A stretch of 64,000 nucleotides of DNA, from assembly GCA_017480545.1 (NCBI GenBank), contig JAFVAI010000036.1:1-64000 (forward strand), given 5' to 3'. The DNA comes from Schwartzia sp. (in: firmicutes). Its GTDB lineage: Bacteria; Bacillota; Negativicutes; Selenomonadales; Selenomonadaceae. This document shows positions 21,745 to 29,808 of this stretch, one piece after another; position 1 is the stretch's first letter, and every line of letters begins with the position of its first letter. The position numbers and the translations under genes are program-made. Below the pieces are notes generated by a model that saw nothing but the letters and a program-made list of their open reading frames with translations, had not been told where the DNA came from and did not search any database.

Positions 21745-24700
21745 TCATACCTCGACCGTATCGCCGTCGGAAAGCCGATAGATATAAGTCTCGTCGACCT
21801 CCATGCCCGTGACGGTCCGAATGGCCCGCGCGTATAAATCCAGCTGTTTTCGGTAACGCCGCCGGATCAAGTCCGGCGTCGTGCCCCGGTCGGTCTTGTA
21901 ATCGAGCAATACCATCCGCCCTTCCGCGTCCTCGAAAAATGCGTCGATGGTCCCCTGCAAAAAGATTTCGTCCCCTGCGGAAGCGCGCGGCTCCATCTCT
22001 GAAGCGGGAAGCAGCAGACTGAACGGCTGCTCCCGCCAACACCTTTTCGCGGCTTTCATGCGGAGCCCAAGGGACGACGCAAAAAAAGCCGCGATCGGCG
22101 GAACGCGCACGGCGCGCCGCTCTTCTTCTGTCATCGTCCCCGCTTTCACCCAATCGTCAAGCTGTCCTTGGATATCCGCCTCGTCCAGTGCGCCGTCCAG
22201 ACGCAGCTTTTGCATGACCGCATGCATCAGTGTGCCGAAGACGACGCCGCGTTTCACGATTTCCTCCGTCTGCAGGAACGCGGGCGGCGGAAAATTTCTC
22301 TGTATGGCGTCTTGTTTGTCTTCCGCAGCTTCCGGCATCAACGGCACGAACAACGCCGACCCGTCCGCCTCTTCCGTGCGCCGCTTGATTTCCGTGACGG
22401 TCATCTTGGCGGGAATATCCGTATAACGGCCATACTCCCACGACAATGCCGAGGCTGCACCGCCGGGCTCCCGGATGGGAAGCGCCTCCAAGTTTTGTAT
22501 GCGTTCCTTCCACTCGTCGGCGTTTTGTTGTTCTCCGTTTTCCGTTTTGGGAGATGCGGCGGAAACAAACCGCACGGAAAAATTCGGTTCCCCGAAAGTC
22601 TCCGACGGATAACCGATGCACGGCGACTCCGACGTGCCCGCCGCTTCACGAATTTCCACGCCCGCAGCCTCGTCGCGGGCGACAGCCGTCCCAATCCAGT
22701 CCAGCCAATTTTTCGCGCCGAGCACCGCGTAGCCGGGAAGCGCCAAGTCTTTGCGCCCCGCGTAGCGGCACCATGCCTTCGCGCATTTTTCAGTGGATTT
22801 TACGCTGCCGACGAGAATCAGTTTTTCCCGCGCGCGCGTAAGAGCCACATACAGGACGCGAAGTTCCTCCGCTTTCGCTTCGTTCCGGATGGCTTCCCTC
22901 AGGGCGCGCCACGCGATGGTCGGATATTGCCATGCGAGGGTTCCTGCCGACCTTGTGCAGTACAGGCCAATTCCAAGGTCCTTATGGATCAGCAGCCTGT
23001 TCTGCGCGTCCTGCAAATTGAACTTCTTGGACAGGTCCGCGAGCACGACGACCGGAAATTCCAGACCTTTGCTCTTGTGGACGGTCATGACGCGGACCAC
23101 GTCTTCTTTTTCTCCCAAGGTGCGCGCGACGGAAAGGTCGGTGTCGCGGTCCTTCATCCGGCGAACGAATTTCAGGAAGCGGAACAGTCCGCGAAAGTTG
23201 GTCTTCTCATAGTCGGCGGCCCGATCGACCAGCATGCGGAGATTGGCCTGCCGCACAAGGCCGCCCGGCTGGGCGCCGACGTAATCGTAATAGCCTGTAT
23301 CCCGATAAAGCTGCCAAAGCAGCTCGGGAACGCCGACACGGCGCGAGAATTTGCGCCACCTGTCCAGCTTCCCCAAAAAGAGTGCAGCTTTGCCGCCGGC
23401 ATCGGTTTCAGCCTTCGCGGAAAGCGCCGTGCAAAAGTCGGCCGTATCCCCGGCGTCGGCGCGAATCTCGGCCAAATCCTCCGCCGTCATGTTCCCGATG
23501 ATCGAATGAAGCACCGCCGCCAACGGGATATCCTGATGTGCATTGTCGATGACGGCGAGCAGAGCGAGGACGAGGCTCACTTCCTTTTCCTCGAAATATC
23601 CCGCGTCCACTTCCGCATACGCCGGAATATCATAGGCCCGAAGCTTTTCCAGCAGGACCTGCGATTTCCCCCGGACCGCCCGCAAAAGGACGGCCATGTC
23701 CTGCCAACGGAGCGGGCGATACATTTTTTTGTCTTTGTCGTAAACGGAAACGTCGCTGTCCTTCAGTTCACGAAGTTTACGGGCGATCACTTCCGCCTCC
23801 GCGGCAAACCCCCGCAATTCCTCCGCCTCATCGTCTCCCAACGCGGCGCCGTTCCCCACCAGAAGCAATTCTGCCGGGGCCCCGGCGAAACTCCCGCCGT
23901 CCGCCGCCGGGTAATCGGCCTTCGGGTAGAGCGCGGCCCGCTCATCATACGGCAGTTCCATCTCCGGGGCAATCATCAGCTGGGAAAAGAGAAAATTCAC
24001 CGCCGCCAGCACCTCGCGTCGGCTCCGGTAATTTTCGCTCAATTCAACGCATACGCCTTTTTCCCCGTGCGCCCGGTATTCCTTTTGCTTGCCTGCAAAC
24101 AAGGTCGGGTCGGCCAGACGGAAACGGTAAATGCTCTGCTTCACATCCCCGACCATGAAAAGGTTGCGGCCATTCGTGATTCGCCCGAGAATCGCCTCCT
24201 GCACACCGTTCGTGTCCTGGTATTCGTCGACCATGATTTCCTTGTAATGGTTTCGGATCGCGTCGAGCGTTTCCTCCCGCCGGAGGACGGCCAAAGCGAA
24301 ATGCTCCAGATCCCCAAAATCGAGCGCCGTTTTTTTCCGTTTCGCCGCGTCGAAAGCGTCCATGAAATCCAGCGTGAGGCGGCACAGCTCCGCCGCTTCC
24401 CCGCCGGAGGCGCGCAAATCCTCGAGCATCGCGGCTTCCTCGTCCATGAAATACGCGTCCCGCAAAGTTTCCAACGGTGCCTTGATTTGCTCCTTGCGGC
24501 CGTCCTTGTAAAAATCGGCCGTCGCCTTTTCGATTTCCGTTTTGGCGGGCTTTTTGAGATTTTGGAATTTCAGCTTCCCGGAAAACGCAACCCGCATGGC
24601 TTCCCACGAATCCGTCGCCGCCGCCCGAAGAAGCTCGTCGATGAGAAAGCCGTCCTGCGCAAATGTTTCCGCATAGGTCGATATGCCGTCGGCCTCGGCC

Positions 24701-25404
24701 CGGCCGACGAAATACCGCGCAGCTTCTTTGCACGCGATCAGCGTCCGGCGAATTTCGCCAATCACATAAGAATACCACGAAGCTTGCGTGACGGAAGACA
24801 GGCCCTCGCCGCAAACGCGCTCCATGATGCCGGCCACCCACGCCTTCGGCTCCGGCTGGCTTTCCGCGAACGTGTGCAAATCCAGCACCATTTTATACAG
24901 CGCCTCGTCGCCGCGGTCCGTGCCGCAGCTTTCGGCGAAGTGCAAAAAGGCTTCGTCCCGCGCCTCGTATTTTCGTTCCACCAACTCCCGTACAACCCGC
25001 TGACGCATCAGTTCCCTCTCCTGCTCGCCCAGCAGCCGGAACTTCGGGTCGACGTCAATCGCGGTGAAGTTTTCCCGAATCAAGCGCTGGCAAAAAGAAT
25101 GCAATGTGGAAATGGAAGCGTTGGAAAGCAGGATAATCTGATGGGCAAGCTCCGGATGGGCCTCCAACTCGTCCGTCAGCTTCTTCTCGATCCGCTCACG
25201 CATTTCCGCCGCCGCCGCGTTTGTAAAGGTGACAACCAAAAGCTCGTCGATCCGATAGTTTCCCTCGATGATGTTTTGGACGATCCGTTCCACCAACGTG
25301 TACGTCTTGCCGGAGCCGGCGGCCGCCGAGACGAGCAGATTGCAATCCCGCTGCTCAATCGCGCAACGCTGCCCAGATGACGGCGCGTTATTGTCCGTTC
25401 CCAT
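21745..25404 (-). CDS. addA: ATP-dependent helicase/nuclease subunit A
   Basis: 1219 residues, UvrD/RecB-like helicase with a C-terminal nuclease domain, the AddA half of the AddAB end-processing complex for double-strand break repair. Walker A SAAAGSGKT is at residues 26-34, VDEYQDTNGVQ is the Walker B region, and LLDYKTDRG near the C-terminus is the RecB-type nuclease motif. The ATG at 25404 follows GGGAGG and overlaps the end of addB by 17 nt, implying translational coupling. Confidence 0.96.
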   Translation of the reverse strand: MGTDNNAPSSGQRCAIEQRDCNLLVSAAAGSGKTYTLVERIVQNIIEGNYRIDELLVVTFTNAAAAEMRERIEKKLTDELEAHPELAHQIILLSNASISTLHSFCQRLIRENFTAIDVDPKFRLLGEQERELMRQRVVRELVERKYEARDEAFLHFAESCGTDRGDEALYKMVLDLHTFAESQPEPKAWVAGIMERVCGEGLSSVTQASWYSYVIGEIRRTLIACKEAARYFVGRAEADGISTYAETFAQDGFLIDELLRAAATDSWEAMRVAFSGKLKFQNLKKPAKTEIEKATADFYKDGRKEQIKAPLETLRDAYFMDEEAAMLEDLRASGGEAAELCRLTLDFMDAFDAAKRKKTALDFGDLEHFALAVLRREETLDAIRNHYKEIMVDEYQDTNGVQEAILGRITNGRNLFMVGDVKQSIYRFRLADPTLFAGKQKEYRAHGEKGVCVELSENYRSRREVLAAVNFLFSQLMIAPEMELPYDERAALYPKADYPAADGGSFAGAPAELLLVGNGAALGDDEAEELRGFAAEAEVIARKLRELKDSDVSVYDKDKKMYRPLRWQDMAVLLRAVRGKSQVLLEKLRAYDIPAYAEVDAGYFEEKEVSLVLALLAVIDNAHQDIPLAAVLHSIIGNMTAEDLAEIRADAGDTADFCTALSAKAETDAGGKAALFLGKLDRWRKFSRRVGVPELLWQLYRDTGYYDYVGAQPGGLVRQANLRMLVDRAADYEKTNFRGLFRFLKFVRRMKDRDTDLSVARTLGEKEDVVRVMTVHKSKGLEFPVVVLADLSKKFNLQDAQNRLLIHKDLGIGLYCTRSAGTLAWQYPTIAWRALREAIRNEAKAEELRVLYVALTRAREKLILVGSVKSTEKCAKAWCRYAGRKDLALPGYAVLGAKNWLDWIGTAVARDEAAGVEIREAAGTSESPCIGYPSETFGEPNFSVRFVSAASPKTENGEQQNADEWKERIQNLEALPIREPGGAASALSWEYGRYTDIPAKMTVTEIKRRTEEADGSALFVPLMPEAAEDKQDAIQRNFPPPAFLQTEEIVKRGVVFGTLMHAVMQKLRLDGALDEADIQGQLDDWVKAGTMTEEERRAVRVPPIAAFFASSLGLRMKAAKRCWREQPFSLLLPASEMEPRASAGDEIFLQGTIDAFFEDAEGRMVLLDYKTDRGTTPDLIRRRYRKQLDLYARAIRTVTGMEVDETYIYRLSDGDTVEV

Positions 25405-28400
25405 GACCGTCGCCTCCCTTCTGTTCCATTTCCCGCAGGAAGGAAATCGTATCGTCGAGTTCGCGATACGCAAAACCGCCCAGCTTGCTGTCAAAGCCGC
25501 ACACGTCCCCATACGGGCAAAACGCGCAGGCGCTCCTGTTCTTTACATGAAAGGGACGGATTGCGACATCGCCGGAAAGCACCTTGTCGCCCGCTTCCCG
25601 CAATTTCCGCATGGTGTAGGCCGCCAACGTCTCCAATTCCGATGCCGTCTTGACGTTTCCTTTATACTTCCCGTCGATGGCCCCGTCCTTGGTCATCTTC
25701 ACGCGGATATGCCGACTTGTCCCGTCGACCTTTTGGATAACCTTCGCGTCGCTCAGGAGCCAGCCTTTCATGCGGAGCTTTTCCAGCCATTTCTTCTCGG
25801 CCTGCGCCGCGTCCAGATTGCCGTTTTCGCTCAGGGCCGGATTTTTGAGCAGGCAATACAGTACGCCCGCGGGCCGCGCCCCGCCGTTCCCGCGCTTATC
25901 GAAAAACCGCTTCGCGGCTTCCAGATATGTCAGGAGCTGGAGCCGCAATCCATAATAGACATCCAGCAGCGACAAATCCGCCTCGCCGGTCTTGTAATCC
26001 AAGATCAGAAAATACGGACGGCGTTCCCCGCTCTCATCTTCTATCTCCCCGCAGTCGATGCGGTCAATCTGGCCGGTAATATCCAGCCTGACGTCGCTTT
26101 CGGGCATCGGCCACGACATCAGCGCCCCCATTGATGTGCCCTCTCCGAACGAAAGCTCAAAATAACGGGGCGCGAAAGCGCTGTCGCCAGCCCAATCCGA
26201 AAGACGCGCAATCGAGCTTTCCGCCGTGCGTCCTATCCGGGCGGCCAGGTATTGATATTGCGCCGTACTGCCGAGGATGGCGGTTTTCATATCCAAAGCC
26301 GCGTCCCGCATAGCGTCGCGCACAAAAGCGCCGCGCTCCTCCGCCGATACGCTCGGCCAAGGCCGTCCTTCCTGCCGCAGGACTTCCCCGAAGCCGCGCA
26401 TCATCGTATGCAGCAGCGTCCCCATATCGATCGGCCGGAAGCTGTATTCCGCCCGTTCCTCCAAACGGAGGCCGCTGTACGCGAAATGATGGAACGGGCA
26501 TTGATAATACCGCTCGAAACGCGTCACGCTCCCGGACAATCGACGGTCCCGCACAAACAGCCGTTTCGCCAAAAGCGGCGGCAGCCGCCCTTCGGTTGTT
26601 CCCGCAAAAAGCCCCCGGCAGATCACCGACAGCCGATCCCGCGCATGGTCGAGCGCCCAGTTGTAAACCTCGCCCCAAGCCCCTCGCCTGCCCGCCCCGG
26701 GACAGGCGACATATTCCCGAAGGATGGGAACGAGGCGTGACAAAGCGCGCTTCCCTGCGGAAAACAGCATCTCCTCTTCCTGCTCTTTTCGCATACCTTC
26801 CAACGGAATGCTCTGAATCCCTGTACCCGGCAAAAGCTTCAACAGGCGCGTGACGACGGACGACCGCCCGACCCCCTTGCCTTCGCTGTCCGCCAACGCA
26901 TACGATATCCACACGTATTCCCGCGCTTCCGTGAATCCGTGGTACAAAAGATAATTCTCGCCGCAGCTCTCCTCTGCTGCGGTCTTTGCCAGTTCCAACC
27001 GCGCTTCATCTTTTTTCGCGGCCAGCAGCGCACGATCCGCGTCCGAAAGGATGCCGCCCGACGACGGACGCTTGGGCATGACGCCATCGTTCGCGCCCAG
27101 AATGTAAAGGGCGCGGACATTGTTCAAACTGTTTTGGTCGAAGTCGGCGATTGTCACCGAATCGATTTTTTGCGGAATCAACGACAATTCCAGCGCGTCC
27201 AGTCCATCCGCCAAAAGCTCCGCGTAATCGGACAGGGAAATCTTCTCGTCTCGGCTGACAGATACCATCTGATCCAAAAGCTCCATAGCCGCCTGCCAGA
27301 TCATGCGGTGTTCCCTGGCTTCTTCCAGCGCCCCGGCCGTCTCGGCTTCTTCCGTCCAGTGCGCCAATGTCTCCGGCACATGGAGCGTTTCCAAAAAATC
27401 ATAAAGAGCGCGCGTCTTGTCCTGAACGCTCTCCGCTTGCAAAGCGTCCGACAACGCCAAAAACGGCTCCGCGACTTTCCTGCGAGTCTGATTGACGGAT
27501 TGCAGGAATGATTCGGCCTCTTCCGCTCCGTGCGCACGGCGGCGCAAATAAGGCCAGTCCTTTTTCCATCCGCTCTCGCCTCGAATGCCGAATTCGAGCA
27601 CATAGTTTTCCAAAACGTCCGCCTCGTCGTTTTCCAACGGCAGCAGGCCCGTCTTGACGCAGCGGAACACGGCGTCGTACGTCCATCCCTCCGTTACGGT
27701 TTCCAACGCGGAACGAATCAGCTCGGCCAACGGGTGATGGGTCCCCGCCCGCTTTCTGTCCGTAAAAAACGGAATCCCGTATTCCTTCAGCGTGAATTCC
27801 AGCAGTTCTCCGTAATTTTCACCGTCCCGAAGCAAAACCCCGATATCGCGCCAGCGGAAGCCTTCCTCGCGGCAAAGGCGCAGCATATCCGCGCCCGCCG
27901 CCTCCATTTCCAGCCGCCGCGTCGCCGCCTCCGTGACCCGGACCCCCCGCGCTGTGTCTCCTCCTTGTTCCGCGCGAACGGGAAAATCAAAAAGCCCCCG
28001 TTCCAAGGCGGCAATCCCATGAGCTTCCGGGGAAAAACGCCGCGGCGTTCCCAACACCCGCACCGTATAGGGAATCCCCATTTCCTCCGCCACGCGCTTC
28101 AGCCGCTGGAGCGTATGCGCGGCACGATAAAAGAGTTCCGACGGCGCGACGGGCTCCCGCGCCGAAACATCCCTGCCCATCGGCAGCGTAATATGCACCG
28201 CGCCTGCTGTCCGAAAAAAGGCGCGCAGGATTTCCCGCTCCTGCGGATTGAAAAACACAAAGCCGTCCAGCCAGACCTCCGCGCCCGCAAAATCCGGGCT
28301 TTGCCGCACGGCATCCGCCAATGCCGCCATGCGGTCTTCCGCGTCCTCGAACCGGTTTTCGGTCGCCCGCAAAAAATCTTCATATAATAAGGAAAGGTCT

Positions 28401-28864
28401 TCCAACTTCTTGCTTAAATAGCCATCGTCGACGACAGCCGCCGCTGCCCGGAGATTCTCCGGCATGCCATGATAGCTTTTCAGCTCCTCGATCATTTCCG
28501 CGAGGGAAACCGTAAAGCCGCGCTGCCCGGCGCCCCGCGCAAGAACCGAAAGCTCGTCCGCGCGGTTTTTGACGATTTTTTTCAGAATCAGCCGCTTCCC
28601 GATTTCCGTCATGCGAGGCAAACGGCTCTGTTCCGCCGCCCGCCATGCCAAGCGGCGGAACCCGGAAACAGTTCCCCGCATCGTCCCCCCGCTCCGCGTC
28701 CGCGCCGCGAGCTCGCGCTCCGCCTGGTAAGTCATGTGCTCCGGCACCACCAAGAGCAGCATCTTTCCCAGAGGCTCCCGCTCCATCGCGTCGCACATAG
28801 CGCGCAAACAAGCCTCGGTCTTTCCTGTCCCCGCGCGCCCCAAAATAAATTCCAGCCTTGCCAT
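25388..28864 (-). CDS. addB: ATP-dependent nuclease subunit B
   Basis: 1158 residues from the ATG at 28864 behind GGGAGGCG. Walker A GRAGTGKT is at residues 9-16. The C-terminal nuclease motif is ILDYKTGEADLS. Four cysteines fit the AddB iron-sulfur cluster: one in YYQCPFHHF and three in CAFCPYGDVC near the C-terminus. It partners AddA, encoded next. Its own consensus promoter lies at 28922-28950. Confidence 0.95.
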   Translation of the reverse strand: MARLEFILGRAGTGKTEACLRAMCDAMEREPLGKMLLLVVPEHMTYQAERELAARTRSGGTMRGTVSGFRRLAWRAAEQSRLPRMTEIGKRLILKKIVKNRADELSVLARGAGQRGFTVSLAEMIEELKSYHGMPENLRAAAAVVDDGYLSKKLEDLSLLYEDFLRATENRFEDAEDRMAALADAVRQSPDFAGAEVWLDGFVFFNPQEREILRAFFRTAGAVHITLPMGRDVSAREPVAPSELFYRAAHTLQRLKRVAEEMGIPYTVRVLGTPRRFSPEAHGIAALERGLFDFPVRAEQGGDTARGVRVTEAATRRLEMEAAGADMLRLCREEGFRWRDIGVLLRDGENYGELLEFTLKEYGIPFFTDRKRAGTHHPLAELIRSALETVTEGWTYDAVFRCVKTGLLPLENDEADVLENYVLEFGIRGESGWKKDWPYLRRRAHGAEEAESFLQSVNQTRRKVAEPFLALSDALQAESVQDKTRALYDFLETLHVPETLAHWTEEAETAGALEEAREHRMIWQAAMELLDQMVSVSRDEKISLSDYAELLADGLDALELSLIPQKIDSVTIADFDQNSLNNVRALYILGANDGVMPKRPSSGGILSDADRALLAAKKDEARLELAKTAAEESCGENYLLYHGFTEAREYVWISYALADSEGKGVGRSSVVTRLLKLLPGTGIQSIPLEGMRKEQEEEMLFSAGKRALSRLVPILREYVACPGAGRRGAWGEVYNWALDHARDRLSVICRGLFAGTTEGRLPPLLAKRLFVRDRRLSGSVTRFERYYQCPFHHFAYSGLRLEERAEYSFRPIDMGTLLHTMMRGFGEVLRQEGRPWPSVSAEERGAFVRDAMRDAALDMKTAILGSTAQYQYLAARIGRTAESSIARLSDWAGDSAFAPRYFELSFGEGTSMGALMSWPMPESDVRLDITGQIDRIDCGEIEDESGERRPYFLILDYKTGEADLSLLDVYYGLRLQLLTYLEAAKRFFDKRGNGGARPAGVLYCLLKNPALSENGNLDAAQAEKKWLEKLRMKGWLLSDAKVIQKVDGTSRHIRVKMTKDGAIDGKYKGNVKTASELETLAAYTMRKLREAGDKVLSGDVAIRPFHVKNRSACAFCPYGDVCGFDSKLGGFAYRELDDTISFLREMEQKGGDGHGNGQ

Positions 28865-28921
28865 CCCGCGCCTCCCATCGGCGTTATGCACCGCATTCCG
28901 CGCATGAAAAGAATATTGTTT

Positions 28922-28950
28922 ATTATAGTATAAAGGAAGACAAATAGCAA
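28922..28950 (-). promoter_or_regulatory. addBA promoter
   Basis: Minus-strand TTGCTA (28945-28950), 17-nt spacer, TATAAT (28922-28927), directly after the terminator of the riboswitch-led RNA 1. Confidence 0.82.
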
Positions 28951-29282
28951 AAGCGTCTGACAAAATGCCAGACGCTTGTTTGAAAAAGGAGGGGCCCGGC
29001 GCACGTACCGCCGGGCATTCGCCGCAAAACGGCAAACCCAAAAGGAATGTGTATGAGCAATGCTTCTCTATGGAGCTGAAACCATAGAGAAAACTTTTTG
29101 CCTAGGAGGTGTCCCGGAGCTGTCACCAGACTCCGGGACTGCTGCCAAACGGCAGCGTTCTGAATGAATTATGGTAAATCGTGGACCATCAAAGGAGGGG
29201 GACAACTCCCCCGTAGAGTTGCCCCGGCTACTGTCTGCCACCGCGCTTGGAAGAAAAAACACGGTGAAGAGAAAAAGCAAAA
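28951..29282 (-). ncRNA. Candidate structured RNA 1 downstream of a cobalamin riboswitch
   Basis: About 330 nt between the riboswitch terminator and a second terminator (stem AAGCGTCTG/CAGACGCTT, 28951-28977). Minus-strand hairpins in order: CAACTC/GAGTTG, CTGCC/GGCAG, a nine-pair stem GTCCCGGAG/CTCCGGGAC capped by an inner CUG-GUGA-CAG (a GNRA loop), TTCTCTATGG/CCATAGAGAA, GCCG/CGGC and CCCGGCG/CGCCGGG. The pyrimidine motif CCTCC follows three of the stems. The order, loops and motifs recur in RNA 2 at 39199-39643. No convincing ORF. Function unknown. Confidence 0.65.
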
Positions 29283-29283
29283 C

Positions 29284-29315
29284 AAAAAGCTCTTTTCCGA
29301 GCAAGGGAAAAGAGC
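29284..29315 (-). terminator. Riboswitch-associated terminator, RNA 1
   Basis: Minus-strand stem GCTCTTTTCC/GGAAAAGAGC followed by TTTTT, about 90 nt after the B12 box. Probably the expression platform of the riboswitch. Confidence 0.8.
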
Positions 29316-29399
29316 AGAATATCAAACATCCGCGATACACAAAACAAAACGCCTATCGCATGATCCCTTCCCTGTCGCTCGCAGGTCAAACAGAAACCG

Positions 29400-29556
29400 C
29401 TGATCAGGCAGGTCTCCTGGCTCCAGCCTTTCCCTCCCCGGCGCCTTCCCATGCTCTCGCACAGTGGCACTGCCGGGTCGCTGGCTGTTACAGTGGCGGG
29501 ACCGCTCCGGACTTCAACCGGCTTCCCTATTAAGTCTTGCGACGCCTAATCCAAAC
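29400..29556 (-). promoter_or_regulatory. Cobalamin riboswitch 1
   Basis: The minus strand carries the B12-box GCCAGGAGACCTGCC (about 29408-29423), the upstream core GGTCCCGCCACTGTAA, and GGGAAGCCGGTTGAAGTCCGG. These are the defining blocks of the adenosyl/methylcobalamin riboswitch aptamer. It is led by its own promoter and followed by a terminator, then by structured RNA 1 instead of a transport or synthesis gene. Confidence 0.92.
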
Positions 29557-29593
29557 AATATGAACTTTTCAAAGATGAATTGCTTATGGACGT

Positions 29594-29622
29594 ATTATAA
29601 ATGATTATGATTTTACTGTCAA
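29594..29622 (-). promoter_or_regulatory. Promoter of cobalamin-riboswitch RNA 1
   Basis: Perfect consensus on the minus strand: TTGACA (29617-29622), 17 nt, TATAAT (29594-29599). Transcription would start near 29587. Confidence 0.85.
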
Positions 29623-29693
29623 GCGTTTTTTGAAAAAATTCATATTCCCATGGAATCCATTTTGCAAAAAACAATTTCATGTGCCGCTTTTTC

Positions 29694-29722
29694 TTGACAA
29701 TCCATGCCCCATGCCGTATATT
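29694..29722 (+). promoter_or_regulatory. Promoter of the PAS-GGDEF gene
   Basis: TTGACA (29694-29699), 17-nt spacer, TATATT (29717-29722), divergent from the RNA 1 promoter. Confidence 0.75.
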
Positions 29723-29808
29723 TGACTTGAATATAAAATCTGTTTTTTCATATTTTCTTGCAACAAAAACGCAACGGGTTATGTAGTATGGAAGGGAGAC
29801 GTGCGGGC

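Noticed and set aside
22168-25380. Plus-strand ORF of 1070 codons
   Set aside because: Antisense shadow of addA, which has all its motifs on the other strand.
29051-29080. Plus-strand micro-ORF MSNASLWS conserved in both RNA loci
   Set aside because: It is eight codons within the same hairpin, antisense to the riboswitch transcript, and the second hairpin in RNA 2 breaks the pattern.
28923-29126. Minus-strand ORF in RNA 1 sharing a run of residues (FSLWFQLHREALLIH) with one in RNA 2 (39139-39426)
   Set aside because: The match comes from one conserved hairpin; the frame around it is not conserved, the duplicated hairpin in RNA 2 reads differently, and no ribosome site fits.
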